Source of the DNA: JACPNO01 sp963825405 | Lineage (GTDB): Bacteria; Acidobacteriota; Terriglobia; Bryobacterales; Bryobacteraceae | Length of the DNA stretch: 64,000 nt | Reading direction: 5' to 3' | NCBI GenBank assembly: GCA_963825405.1 | Contig: CAWGTB010000003.1 | Span: 806,001 to 870,000, forward strand | Shown here: positions 44,954-54,210 of the stretch, piece by piece | Position numbering within the stretch: position 1 is the first letter of the stretch | Layout: each line of letters opens with the position of its first letter | Notes under the pieces: model-generated | The model's database searches: none | What the model was told of the DNA's origin: nothing | What the model saw: the letters and a program-made list of their open reading frames with translations, nothing else | Program-made: the position numbers and the translations under genes

Positions 44954-46684
44954 GCGAAGAAATCAAACCCAACACGCCCGCTCCGCGCAAAGAGCTGTCC
45001 ATGGAAATGCGGCTGCTCATTGCGTTCATCCTGATGGGCGCGGTGTTGTTCGTCACGCCGTACTTTTATAAGTCGGCCAACCCGACGGCACCGGTGAAGA
45101 ATAGCGCCGCGGCCGCTGCTGCCGCCGTTCCGGCTGAGAACCCGCCGGCGCCGGTCGTAGCCCCGTTGAAAGCATCCACCAAGGCTGAACGCGGCGGCCC
45201 ATCCGCCAGCGAAATCGCGCGCGTGGCCGCCGAAAAAGAAGATACGTTCGTGGTGGACACGGATGTCTATCACGTAGTCTTCTCCAATCGCGGAGCCGTC
45301 GTGCAAAGCTGGCTGCTGAAAAAATTCACCAACAGCGCCGGCAAGCCGCTCGAGCTGATCAATACCGCCGCGGTCGCAAAAGTCGGATACCCGTTCCAGT
45401 TGGTTTTCAAGGACCGCAAACCGGCGGTGGATTTGAACCAATCGCTGTTTACCACGCAAGCCGGACGCCGATTCTTTAGGCATCACTTACCAGTACGCGG
45501 AAGGAAAAACACAGGCTCGCAAGAGTTTCCATTTCCTGAAAGACAGTTACTTAGTCCGGATCTCGACTGAGGTTCTGGAAAGCGCTGCCCCGGTGCCGCA
45601 TCTGCTTGCCTGGCGCGGCGGTTTCGGCGACTCGGCGCTCCCCAATTCGGCCGTGCTGCAACACAGCATTCATTACGATCTCGCCCAGTCCAAGCTGATT
45701 ACGCAGGACGCCAAATCCGCCAAGAACGGGCCGGTGCCGGCCAGCGGCTCGTACTCCTTCGCCGGCATTGAAGACAACTATTTCGCGGCGGCGTTTTTGC
45801 CAGAGGGCAACGGGTCAGTCGACACCATGACCTTCGGTGATAGCGTGCCGACTGCCATCAATCCCAAGGAAGAGCTGCATGTGGGCGCGGCCGTAGGTGG
45901 CGCGGGCCGCAACGAGTACTCCGTGTTTATCGGTCCGAAGGACGTCGACATTCTGCGCCAGGTCAACCCCAAGCTCGAGCAAATCGTCGACTGGGGCTGG
46001 TTTGCGCTGCTGGCCAAGCCGCTGTTTCTCGCCGTGCATTACGTCAGCGAGCGCTGGGTGCACAACTACGGCTGGTCCATCATCGTGGTCACCATTGCCA
46101 TCAACTTCATCCTGCTGCCGCTGCGCATGGCCAACATGAAGTCGATGAAGAAGATGCAGCGTGCCCAGCCGGAGGTTGCCAAGATCAAGGAAAAATACAA
46201 GAACATTGGCCTGCGCGACCCTCGCAAGCAGCAGGAAAACGAAGAGGTGATGGCGCTCTACAAGAAACACGGCGCGAACCCCATGGGCGGCTGCGTGCCC
46301 ATGCTGCTGCAAATCCCTTTCTTCATCGCGTTCTATAAAGTGCTATCGGTTTCGATTGAAGTGCGCCACGCAAGCTGGCTGTGGGTTTCCGATCTTTCCA
46401 CGCCCGAGCAACTGGCCATCCGCATCCTGCCCATCGCCATGATCGCGACCCAGTTCATCATGCAGAAGATGACTCCGGCGGCCGGCGTTGATCCCGCGCA
46501 GCAGCGCATGATGATGCTGATGCCGTTGATGATGGGGTTCTTCTTCTACAATCTGTCGAGCGGCCTGGTGTTATACTACCTGACTGGCAATTTGGTCAGT
46601 ATCGGGCAGCAATGGTTTTTCAATAAGACCATCACGCCCGCCGATGTTGCCCCGGCGGCGATTAAGAAAAGGAATGGCAGGTAG
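44950..46684 (+). CDS. yidC: Membrane protein insertase YidC (one frameshift)
   Basis: Inserts and folds inner-membrane proteins, alone or with SecYEG; about 577 residues. The N-terminal helix is MRLLIAFILMGAVLFVTPYF. A large periplasmic domain follows an Ala/Pro-rich linker (DTDVYHVVFSNRGAVVQSWL). The core domain has five helices, including LLAKPLFLAVHYV, YGWSIIVVTIAINFILLPLR, the cytoplasmic hairpin MKSMKKMQRAQPEVAKIKEK, and MGGCVPMLLQIPFFIAFYKV. The frame breaks near 45464. One base too many in GCCGGACGCC prevents reading through to GITYQYAEGKTQARKSF, which continues the periplasmic domain. As YidC is normally essential and both halves are otherwise perfect, this is probably a sequence error. 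Confidence 0.95.
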
Positions 46685-46689
46685 CGGCA

Positions 46690-47295
46690 GTGAGTGAAAC
46701 CAAGTACAGCGTCAGCGTGATTGGTCCGCGCATCGAGGCGTTTCTGAAGCCGCTGGTGCGGCAAGCCGGATTCAAGCTGGATTTCGAAATCGCCGAAGGT
46801 GGCTCCCCGCACCCCGAGTTCGAGAATCCAGAAGTGGTGGTGAAGTTCACTGGCGCCGACCAGGATTTGCTGCTCAGCAATAAAGCCGAGCTGCTGCTGG
46901 CGCTCGAGCAGGTCACCATGGAGGCGCTGGATGTCTCCTCCGAAGATCACTCCCGTATTGCTTTCGACGTGCAGGATTACCGCATGCTCCGCATCGAGGA
47001 GCTGCGCATGAGCGCCGCCGCCGCCGCCGAGAAGGTCAAGCGCACCGGCGCGCCGTTCCGCTTTAATCCCATGAACAGCCGTGAGCGGCGCGTCATACAT
47101 CTGGCTTTACGAGCCGAGACCACGCTGCGCAGCGAGAGCGCTGGTTTCGGCGGACATCGGCAGGTAGTCATTTATCCGGCGGGCATGGCGAGTCTGCCTG
47201 CTGAGCCGCCGCCCCCACCGTACCGGGAGAGCAGCAGGCCGCCTGGCGGGCGGGATCGCGGCGCGCGCATGCAAGGCCGCGGCGGCCGCCGGTAA
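46690..47295 (+). CDS. jag: Jag/SpoIIIJ-associated RNA-binding protein (KH-R3H)
   Basis: A cytoplasmic RNA-binding protein of about 201 residues. The central KH-like domain reads EVVVKFTGADQDLLLSNKAE, LLLALEQVTMEAL. The R3H domain contains the conserved RFNPMNSRERRVIHLALRAE, in which the Arg and His of the R-x3-H signature are present. The C-terminus is Pro, Gly and Arg-rich (GGRDRGARMQGRGGRR) and probably binds nucleic acid. It starts at GTG 46690, 5 bases after yidC. The yidC-jag order is conserved in many bacteria. Confidence 0.92.
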   Translation: MSETKYSVSVIGPRIEAFLKPLVRQAGFKLDFEIAEGGSPHPEFENPEVVVKFTGADQDLLLSNKAELLLALEQVTMEALDVSSEDHSRIAFDVQDYRMLRIEELRMSAAAAAEKVKRTGAPFRFNPMNSRERRVIHLALRAETTLRSESAGFGGHRQVVIYPAGMASLPAEPPPPPYRESSRPPGGRDRGARMQGRGGRR

Positions 47296-47309
47296 TTCTC
47301 GCCTGATTT

Positions 47310-48648
47310 TTGATTCTTAACGACACTATAGTTGCGTTGTCGACTCCGCCGGGACGCGGCGGCCTCGGCGTGGTGCGTCTTTCCGGGCCGGAAGCCCGCG
47401 CCATTGCCGGACGTATTCTCCGCCTTTCCAAGCCGACCGGAAAGCTGGCACTCGACCATGGCTGAGCTCATCGACGCTACCGGCGCGACGGTAGATCACG
47501 TGGTCGTGGCATACTTCGCCGGCCCGCACTCCTACACTGCCGAAGACGTGATCGAAATTTCCTGTCACGGCTCGCCGGTGGTTCTGCGGCATTGCGTCGA
47601 GCGGGCCATGGATGCCGGCGCGCGTCCCGCCGAGCCCGGAGAATTCACTCTGCGCGCTTATCTCAATGGCCGCATCGATCTGCCGCAAGCCGAAGCCGTG
47701 CGGGATTTGATCGACGCCGCTACCCTTTACCAGGCGCGTGTCGCAGCGCAGCAAGCCGAGGGGTCGGTGTCGCGCCGCATCGCGCCGCTGAAGGAGCAAT
47801 TGGTCGAGCTGATTTCGCTGCTCGAAGCTGGTATCGATTTCGCCGAGGATGACATCAGCGTGGCGCCGGCGAGCGAAATTCTGCGGCGTCTGGATCCCGT
47901 CGCGCAAGGCATTTCACGCCTGAAAGCCAGCTTCGCGTTTGGCAATTTGGTGCGCAGCGGATTCACCCTGGCCATCGTCGGCCGCCCCAATGTCGGCAAG
48001 AGCAGCTTGTTCAACCGCTTGCTCGAGCAAGATCGCGCTATTGTCACCGACATTCCAGGCACTACGCGCGACCTGGTTTCTGAAGTTGCCGCCATCCAAG
48101 GCATTCCCGTGAAACTGGTCGACACGGCCGGCATTCGCGTGAGCGAAGGGCTGGTCGAAACGCTGGGCATTGAGCGCAGTTTTCAGGCCATGGCGGATGC
48201 GGATTTGACGTTGGTCGTCGTGGATCTCACGCAGCCGCTGGCTACTGAGGATCGTGAGCTCATCGAGCGCGCACAAAGACAGGGCCGCTGGCTGCTGGTC
48301 GGCAACAAAGTGGATCTCGCGCAGCCAGAAGGTTCGCACATCGCCGTGTCCGCGCTGACCGGGCAGGGAATCGAGCCGCTGCGGCAAGCCATTTTCGATA
48401 GCATCGCGCCCGATGGCGGCATTGAGCAGGAGACCGGTTTCATAACCAGCCTGCGGCACGCGCAATTGCTGGATGAGTCGGTGGAATATCTGGAGAAAGC
48501 CAGCGGCGCGGTGGCGCAGAATATTCCGCACGAGATGCTGCTGCTGGATCTCTACGGCGCGCTGCGGCCGCTCGACGCCATTACCGGCGCCACTACGGCG
48601 GATGATATTCTGAACCGGATTTTTTCCACGTTTTGCATCGGGAAGTGA
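47310..48648 (+). CDS. mnmE: tRNA uridine-5-carboxymethylaminomethyl GTPase MnmE (one frameshift)
   Basis: GTPase that, with MnmG, modifies the wobble uridine of several tRNAs; about 445 residues. The N-terminal folate-binding domain opens with ILNDTIVALSTPPGRGGLGV from TTG 47310 and continues in HSYTAEDVIEISCHGSPVVL. Helical domain and G-domain follow: G1 GRPNVGKSSLFN, G2 PGTTRDLV, G3 VDTAGIR, G4 NKVD. The C-terminal catalytic Cys is in the final FCIGK. The frame breaks at about 47460, where an extra G separates KLALDH from AELIDATGATVDHVV. mnmG is not in the window. The order jag-mnmE is a common arrangement. Confidence 0.94.
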
Positions 48649-48689
48649 GCCGCGTGACTCCAAACCCATATTTATGGGAAAATGGTTCT

Positions 48690-48938
48690 GTGAAGACCAC
48701 CGTCGAAATTCCTGATAGCCTCTTCCGCGAAGCCAAAGCTGCGGCGGCGCAGCGAGGGATTCCTTTGAAGGCTCTCTTTACTGAGGCGTTGCGCGACCGG
48801 CTGCGCTCAAAGGCGGACGCGGAGCCGCGGTGGATGAAGGCCTTTGGCGGTCTGCGCGATCTCCATCGCGAGAACAAGCGTCTGGACCGTTTAATTTCCC
48901 GGGAATTCGGAGTCATCGATGAGGAAGACTGGCGGTGA
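48690..48938 (+). CDS. VapB-like antitoxin, ribbon-helix-helix type
   Basis: An 82-residue protein. The N-terminal stretch VKTTVEIPDSLFREAKAAAA fits a ribbon-helix-helix DNA-binding domain (beta-strand, two helices), and RGIPLKALFTEALRDRLRSK completes it. The remainder is charged and probably folds on the toxin. It begins at GTG 48690. The stop overlaps the PIN-domain gene by four bases (GTGA), the usual antitoxin-then-toxin order. It would repress its own promoter and neutralise the toxin by binding. Confidence 0.8.
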   Translation: MKTTVEIPDSLFREAKAAAAQRGIPLKALFTEALRDRLRSKADAEPRWMKAFGGLRDLHRENKRLDRLISREFGVIDEEDWR

Positions 48939-49312
48939 TCCTCGACACCAACGCCCTGTCGGCTCTGGCTGAAGGCGATGGAGATCTCTTGCGGGTCGTC
49001 GAAGGCCAGCCTGACTTAGCCGTGCCGGTGATTGCGCTCGGTGAGTACATGTACGGGATTCGCCAGTCGCGGTTCCGGCTCCGGTACGAGCGATGGTTGA
49101 ACGCCAATCTCTCATTGCTTGACCTGCTGGCGGTTGGAAGGGATACCGCCCAGCCGTATGCGGAGATCCGGCGCGAGTTGAAAACAGCGGGACAACCGAT
49201 CCCCAGCAATGACCTTTGGATTGCCGCACTCGCACGAGAGTACAACCTGCCGCTTGTGAGCCGCGACCGCCACTTTCAGGCCGTTCGCGGTCTCCGGCTG
49301 GTAACTTGGTAG
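48935..49312 (+). CDS. VapC-family PIN-domain ribonuclease toxin
   Basis: A 125-residue PIN-domain protein. Acidic metal-binding residues lie at expected positions: Asp in MILDTNALSAL, Glu in ALGEYMYGIRQS, Asp in IPSNDLWIAALAREY and Asp in LVSRDRHFQAVRG. The domain cuts RNA, typically tRNA or rRNA, in VapC toxins. It overlaps the antitoxin by four bases. The target here is unknown. It lies immediately after the conserved mnmE cluster, in a stretch that looks like a small accessory insertion. Confidence 0.88.
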   Translation: MILDTNALSALAEGDGDLLRVVEGQPDLAVPVIALGEYMYGIRQSRFRLRYERWLNANLSLLDLLAVGRDTAQPYAEIRRELKTAGQPIPSNDLWIAALAREYNLPLVSRDRHFQAVRGLRLVTW

Positions 49313-49314
49313 GA

Positions 49315-49695
49315 ATGAGTACCGCAATCGCCAAAGCCTTCATGGACCGCATCAATGCCCACGACGTCGAAGGCCTCATCGCCCTCATGACCGACGATCA
49401 CGCCTTCATCGATTCCCTCGGCAAGGCCATCCGCGGCAGCAAATGGATGCGCCCGGCGTGGAAGGCGTATTTCGAATTCTGCCCCGACTACTGGATCACG
49501 CACGAAGTCATCATCGCCAACGGCGAAACCGTCGCAATCTTCGGCAAAGCCGGCGGCACCATCGCGGGTGAGCATCGTTGGGAAACGCCAGCGGCCTGGA
49601 AAGCCGTCATCAGGGACGGGCGCGTCCAGGAATGGCGGGTCTACGCGGACAACAAACCGGTGCACGATATTCTGGCGCGGCAGGAATGCCAGTGA
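49315..49695 (+). CDS. SnoaL-like (NTF2-fold) protein
   Basis: A 126-residue single-domain protein of the NTF2-like/SnoaL-like superfamily. The pattern AKAFMDRINAHDVEGLIALM, TDDHAFIDSLGKAIRG and WKAVIRDGRVQEWRVYADNK is characteristic. Members act as small isomerases, hydrolases or binding proteins. No catalytic residue can be chosen here. It starts two bases after the VapC stop and converges on the minus-strand gene ending at 49699. A GTAGGA just before the ATG is close for a ribosome site. Confidence 0.8.
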   Translation: MSTAIAKAFMDRINAHDVEGLIALMTDDHAFIDSLGKAIRGSKWMRPAWKAYFEFCPDYWITHEVIIANGETVAIFGKAGGTIAGEHRWETPAAWKAVIRDGRVQEWRVYADNKPVHDILARQECQ

Positions 49696-49698
49696 ACG

Positions 49699-50173
49699 TC
49701 AGTTAAAGACAATTTGCGCAATCACCAGTTCCGGCAGCGCCTGGTTCCAACTCTCGGGAATATTGTCGAAAGCCAGGCGGAAATTCTTGATGTCGACCGG
49801 CGAGAGCGTGCCCGTGCGCGCGCCAACGATCGCCACGCGCTCGCGCAAGTACCACCTGCCCGAAGGCATCGCGAAACACGCAGTTGATTTCCACCAGCTT
49901 CAGCGTGCGATCGCCCTTGTTGCCGATCTTGCCGGTCACTTCCACCACCGCCTGCTTCATGTAGCTTTCGGCGGCCTTCATCTCGACATCGCTCAACGAC
50001 AGATTGCGCACGTATTGCTTGGCTTCGGGAGTGAGCACGCCGGGCTTGGGCGGATACTTGCGCGCCTGATATTCCGTGAACGCCCAGGCGAACAAGCCGA
50101 GCACCACCACCACCGCGCCCACGTAATATGCGGGCGGAATCTCGACTTTTTCCTTGGCTTGCTTAACGGCCAC
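49699..50173 (-). CDS. Small membrane-anchored protein with an FxLYD-like C-terminal domain (frameshifted)
   Basis: A 155-160-residue protein. The N-terminal single helix (YYVGAVVVVLGLFAWAFTEY) anchors it, leaving a periplasmic domain. After repair at about 49845 (one T too many), the C-terminus reads VAIVGARTGTLSPVDIKNFR and DNIPESWNQALPELVIAQIV. The pattern resembles FxLYD/DUF3426-like beta-sandwich domains. The similar C-terminus of the zinc-ribbon protein at 57646 makes a family relation plausible. GTG 50173 is chosen over TTG 50176, overlapping the tldE 3' end by 11 bases. Unknown function, coupled to tldE. Confidence 0.6.
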
Positions 50174-51516
50174 CAACGGTCATCTCCCGAATCAACAGGG
50201 TGGGTGCGGCGGTTGAGCCGCGAAACTCCAAATCCGACGCGATCATTTCCACATTCATGAGCATATCCTTGAGGTTCCCGGCGATGGTCACCTCCGAAAC
50301 AGGATAGGCCAATTCGCCATTGCGAATCCAGATGCCGGCGGCGCCCCGCGAATAATCGCCTGTCACCACGTTGACGCCCGAGCCGATCAGCTCGGTCACG
50401 TAAAATCCATTGGCCACCGACGCAATCACAGATTCCGGCGTGCGCGCGCCTTTTTCGATGAACAGATTTCCGTGCCCGATCCCGGCATTGCCCGTGATGC
50501 CGCGGGAGGCGCTGCCGGTGGTTTTCATGCCAAGCTTACGTGCCGTGTAAGTGTTTAGCAGGTAATTCCGCAGCACGCCTTTTTCTAGAATAATGGTCCG
50601 GCGCGAGGGCACGCCTTCGTCGTCGAACGGCGAGGTTCCAAACAGGCCGGGATTGGTCGCGTCGTCGATGACGGTAAGGTTTTCAGAAGCGACTTTCTCG
50701 CCTAGTTTGCCCGCCAGAAACGATGCCTGGCGATAGACGGATTCGCCATGCACGGCTTCGAAAATATTGCCCAACAGGCTGGCCGCCGTGCGCGGTTCGA
50801 ACACTACTGGCACACGCTGGGTCTCGACTTTTTTGCCGCCCAGCCTGCGCAGAGCGCGCGAGGCAGCGATGCGGCCGATATCAGCCGGCCGTTCAAGCGC
50901 GGCAAAGCGGCGCGCCATCGATACCCAATAGTCGCGCTCCATGGACTCGCCTTCGCTGCGCGATGGGAACCGCGCCGAGCGAGCAGTAGCTGGTGCGGTA
51001 TTCGCCCAGAAATCCGCGCGAATTGGCGAAGATGTTGCGGCCCAGATGGGTATCGAAGGAGCCGCCTTCGGAGTTGGAAATGCGCGGGTCGGCGTCCAGA
51101 GCGGCGGCTTCGGTCTCGCGGGCGAGCTCGATTTTGTGCGGCGTTTCAAGCGCGGCGATGTCTTCGGAATAAAGCTGCAAGTCGCCGGGGATCGCGCCCA
51201 ACTCCGCTTTATCGGGTAGCCCGGCGTGGGGATCGGCGGTAGTGATTTTCGCCAGCTCAATGGCCGAGGCCACCATCTGCCGGATGCCGTCGGGCGACAG
51301 ATCTGACGTGTACGCCGAGCCGGTATTTTTTCCGATGAGAATGCGCAGCCCGGCCGCGCGCGAGCCCGATTCCTTCAAGCTCTCGACTTCGCGCATGCGG
51401 ATATTGGCGGAAAATTCTTCGCCTTCCGAAATCGTGCACTCCGCGTCGTCGGCGCCGGCTGCGAGTGCTTGCCGGATGCAGTCCTCGGCCAGCTCCGGCA
51501 GGTGATTGCTGCTCAA
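50163..51516 (-). CDS. tldE: TldE/PmbA metalloprotease subunit (one frameshift)
   Basis: Partner of TldD in a heterodimeric zinc protease that degrades unfolded peptides and, in some bacteria, processes peptide antibiotics. About 450 residues. The N-terminal part reads EGEEFSANIRMREVESLKES and SGSRAAGLRILIGKNTGSAY. The C-terminal part has FEPRTAASLLGNIFEAVHGE, DEGVPSRRTIILEKGVLRNY and ELAYPVSEVTIAGNLKDML. It lacks the HExxxH of TldD, as expected for TldE. The frame breaks near 50955, where VPIAQ in one frame must continue as SEGESMERDYWVS in another. It begins with TTG 51516 overlapping the tldD stop (TTGA), after a GGGAGG ribosome site. Confidence 0.9.
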
Positions 51517-52943
51517 GCCGTGCCTCCCACCGTCATGCGATCCACGCGAATGGTCGGGATGCCGACGCCCACCGGCACGCTCTGCCCTTCCTTGCCGCAG
51601 ATGCCGATGCCTTCATCGAGCTGCAGATCGTTGCCCACCATGCTGACGTATTTCAGAGCCTCGGGACCGTTGCCGACGAGCGTCGCGTTGCGCACCGGCC
51701 GCGTCAGCTTGCCGTCTTCGATCAGATAACTTTCCGACGCCGAAAATACGAAGTTGCCGCTGGTGATGTCGACCTGCCCGCCGCCGAAATTGACGCAGTA
51801 AAGGCCGCGCGGGACGGAGCGAATGATGTCGCCGGGATCGCTCTCTCCGGCCAGCATGAAGGTGTTGGTCATGCGCGGCATGGGGATGTGCTCGTAGCTC
51901 TCGCGCCGGCCGTTGCCGGTGGGCTGCTCGCCCAGAATGCGGCTGGAAAGCTGGTCCTGCAAATAGCCGCGCAAGATGCCGTTTTCGATCAGCACATTGC
52001 GCGCGGTGGGATTGCCTTCGTCATCCACGTTGAGCGAGCCGCGGCGGCTGCGGATGGTGCCATCGTCGATCACGGTGCACAGCGGGCTGGCCACTTGCTG
52101 GCCGATGCGGCCGCTGAACGCCGAAACTTTCTTGCGATTGAAATCGGCTTCGAGACCATGGCCCACGGCTTCGTGCAGCAGCACGCCGGGCCAGCCGGGT
52201 CCGAGCACGACCGTAGTCTCACCGGCCGGGGCTTCGACGGCATCGAGCTGCACGATCGCCTGACGCGCGGCGTCCACAGCGAAATATTCCGGCGGTTTTT
52301 CATCGAGAAAATACGATAATTCGACGCGCCCGCCGCCGCCCGCATGGCCGCGCTGAGGCGGTCCGCCATTTTGCCTGGCAAGCGCCGAAACGCTAATGCG
52401 GGCCAGCGGCTGGCGGTCGTAGCTCAATACTCCGCCACTGGTGGCGACCAGCACTTGCCGCAGATTGTCGGCATAAGTGGCCTGCACCTGGAAGACGCGT
52501 GGATCATAATCGCGCGCTGCCCGGTCGGCGCGCTTCAGCAGTTCCACGCGCTCGGCGAAAGCGGTTTCGTTAGGCGAAGTAATTACTGGATACAGATTGC
52601 GCCGCATGCCCTCTTCGAGGGAAGTCTTGTCCACTTTGGCGGGACCGGCGGCGATGCAGGCGGCAACTTTCGCGGCTTTGCGAATTTTTTCTGGAGTCAG
52701 ATCGCCGCTATACGCGTAGCCGGTGCGCTCGCCGGCGATCACGCGCACGCCCACGCCTACGGAAACGCCCTGCGTTGCGCTTTTGACGATGGATTCGTCC
52801 ACGCTCATCGAAGACGTGGAGAGATATTCAAAATACAGGTCCGCGTAATCCCCACCGCGGGAAAGCGCATCCCCAAGATACGACTCCAGATCGCTCTGGG
52901 TGATGCCAAACCGGTGAGCGAAGAAGGACTCCGAAAAGGCCAT
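51513..52943 (-). CDS. tldD: TldD metalloprotease subunit
   Basis: Zinc-containing active subunit, 476 residues from ATG 52943 (GGAG 5-6 bases upstream). The zinc site is the HExxxH motif in LLHEAVGHGLEADFNRKKVS (His, Glu, His near residue 255). Family sequence also includes SVDESIVKSATQGVSVGVGV, GPGWPGVLLHEA, VASPLCTVIDDGTIRSRRGS, GYLQDQLSSRILG and GRRESYEHIPMPRMTNTFML. The next ligand Cys is plausibly in the SRPVRNATLVG-like tail, but not assigned. It begins 15 bases from the direct repeat flanking the TPR gene. It is coupled to tldE. Confidence 0.95.
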   Translation of the reverse strand: MAFSESFFAHRFGITQSDLESYLGDALSRGGDYADLYFEYLSTSSMSVDESIVKSATQGVSVGVGVRVIAGERTGYAYSGDLTPEKIRKAAKVAACIAAGPAKVDKTSLEEGMRRNLYPVITSPNETAFAERVELLKRADRAARDYDPRVFQVQATYADNLRQVLVATSGGVLSYDRQPLARISVSALARQNGGPPQRGHAGGGGRVELSYFLDEKPPEYFAVDAARQAIVQLDAVEAPAGETTVVLGPGWPGVLLHEAVGHGLEADFNRKKVSAFSGRIGQQVASPLCTVIDDGTIRSRRGSLNVDDEGNPTARNVLIENGILRGYLQDQLSSRILGEQPTGNGRRESYEHIPMPRMTNTFMLAGESDPGDIIRSVPRGLYCVNFGGGQVDITSGNFVFSASESYLIEDGKLTRPVRNATLVGNGPEALKYVSMVGNDLQLDEGIGICGKEGQSVPVGVGIPTIRVDRMTVGGTA

Positions 52944-52954
52944 ATAACTCCAGC

Positions 52955-53000
52955 CTAACATGCAGCCAGTTAACAAGAATTAATCGCGCGTTTCATGCTC
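52955..53000. repeat. Direct repeat, copy 1, at the tldD/TPR boundary
   Basis: About 46 bases sharing AGCCAGTTAACA and GAATTAATCGC with copy 2 at 53816-53860. The second copy differs at a handful of positions plus two one-base gaps. The pair brackets the A/T-richer TPR gene. Confidence 0.7.
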
Positions 53001-53005
53001 ACGGA

Positions 53006-53800
53006 TTACGCTCGCTTCGCCAGATCCATGTAAAGCCGCTCATTCTCGGAGTCGCCGAGATGCCGACAGGTGTGCGCCAACTGTTCGTAGACGTACTTAC
53101 GCGAGACAACGCCTCCCTCCGGATAGTCCTGCAAGATCATTTCCAGCTGCAGCCTTGCCTGCGCAAAACCGTGAGCCTTGAAATAAAGTAACGCCACGCG
53201 ATACCGAGCTTGTTCCTCAAGGTCATTCTTGAGACCGAAGGCGACAACCCGATTGAACTCTTGTTTCGCGGCCTCTGTGTCGTTTGTCTCCTCAAGGCAT
53301 ATGCCTAGCCAAAAATGCGTTTTTTGGTCCTCCGTTACTTCGTCAAAAGAAAAAGAAATGGCTTCTCTCAGAATGGGTAGCGCCTCTTTGAACCGGGAAA
53401 GACCGGCTAGCGCGGAGGCACGCCGACACTGGATATCCTCGTAGAGATACCGAAACGGTTCCTCCTTGAAGGCCTCGCTATTCCGTTCGAGCATCGCGGC
53501 AAAGGCTGACAGACCTTCTTCTTGTTGGTTCTCCATGATCAACAGGCACGGTTCACAGAATTCGGCATTCAGGCGACCTTCGAGGTTCGATATATCCAAT
53601 TCCTGCAGTTGACCGAGCATCCGTCGCGCTTCCTCCAGGCGACCGAGCTTCATGCAGTCCACAACAATGCCAAGTAGCAGACTTGCTTTTTCATTTGGAT
53701 CGGTTGACTTTGCTAGAAAGACTAGAGACTCCTGAATCGCGTCATCAATACGGCCAGAACTTACCAATTCTGTTAAGCGCTCAAAGTCTAATGAATCCAT
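53006..53800 (-). CDS. TPR-repeat protein, unknown function, in an A/T-richer segment
   Basis: A 264-residue cytoplasmic protein with no signal peptide. It consists of helical hairpins of TPR type: ERLTELVSSGRIDDAIQESL, AEEARRMLGQLQELDI-like, LSRFKEALPILREAISF, HFWLGICLEETNDTEAAKQE and YRVALLYFKAHGFAQARLQL. No enzymatic motif is visible, so it is probably a protein-interaction scaffold. Its base composition is visibly more A/T-rich than the genes on either side. It is bounded by imperfect direct repeats (52955-53000 and 53816-53860), suggesting insertion as a cassette. The gene is intact. Confidence 0.8.
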   Translation of the reverse strand: MDSLDFERLTELVSSGRIDDAIQESLVFLAKSTDPNEKASLLLGIVVDCMKLGRLEEARRMLGQLQELDISNLEGRLNAEFCEPCLLIMENQQEEGLSAFAAMLERNSEAFKEEPFRYLYEDIQCRRASALAGLSRFKEALPILREAISFSFDEVTEDQKTHFWLGICLEETNDTEAAKQEFNRVVAFGLKNDLEEQARYRVALLYFKAHGFAQARLQLEMILQDYPEGGVVSRKYVYEQLAHTCRHLGDSENERLYMDLAKRA

Positions 53801-53815
53801 TGATCAAAGCCCAGA

Positions 53816-53860
53816 CTAACACTGCGGCCAGTTAACAGGAATTAATCGCACGTTCATGCC
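53816..53860. repeat. Direct repeat, copy 2, upstream of the TPR gene
   Basis: Shares GGCCAGTTAACAGGAATTAA and most of the next 20 bases with copy 1 at 52955. It lies 15 bases before the TPR start on the minus strand. Confidence 0.7.
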
Positions 53861-53929
53861 TGGTCAATGTACCCCCACGTCTTACATTGTGAGAGCGAAC
53901 GATCGCCTCAGAAAAGGAAACATAAAACC

Positions 53930-54157
53930 ATGAAAACGTTATCAGCTTTATTGCTCAGTTCGGCGATGCTTCTCGGGACGGCGTTTGCTGCGGATCAGAA
54001 GGACGCCAAAACCACCACCGACTCCAAAACGGCCGTGAAGAAGCACAAACACGCCAAGAAGACCACTGGCAAGACTGCCGCTGCCAAACCGGCTGCTGCC
54101 GCTGCTTCGGCTACGCCTGCTCCTGCGAAGGCGGCAACTCCCGCTCCCGCGAAGTAA
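53930..54157 (+). CDS. Small exported Lys/Ala-rich protein, 75 aa
   Basis: A signal peptide (TLSALLLSSAMLLGTAFA) is followed by about 55 residues rich in Lys, Ala, Thr and Pro (KKHKHAKKTTGKTAAAKPAA, then ASATPAPAKAATPAPAK). There are no cysteines or folded-domain motifs, so it is likely an unstructured periplasmic or cell-surface polycation. It starts at ATG 53930 with AAGGAA upstream. No precursor-type features such as a leader cleavage site are seen. The tldD-tldE genes are nearby but on the other strand. Confidence 0.7.
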   Translation: MKTLSALLLSSAMLLGTAFAADQKDAKTTTDSKTAVKKHKHAKKTTGKTAAAKPAAAAASATPAPAKAATPAPAK

Positions 54158-54171
54158 GTGTTGCTCTGACC

Positions 54172-54204
54172 GGGGCGGGGATATTTCCTGAAACTCCTCG
54201 CCCC
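54172..54204. terminator. Probable bidirectional hairpin terminator
   Basis: GGGGCGGGGA (54172-54181) can pair with TCCTCGCCCC (54195-54204) with one mismatch. It lies between the convergent small protein gene and sulfite dehydrogenase gene. Confidence 0.45.
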
Positions 54205-54210
54205 TCCTGT

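Noticed and set aside
45455..45475. Programmed frameshift in yidC
   Set aside because: No slippery heptamer or downstream stimulator was recognised, and many other genes show the same kind of single-base error.
53930..54157. Small Lys/Ala-rich protein as a peptide-antibiotic precursor for TldD-TldE
   Set aside because: It has an ordinary Sec signal peptide, no cyclisable residues (no Cys or Ser-rich core), and faces the opposite direction from tldDE.
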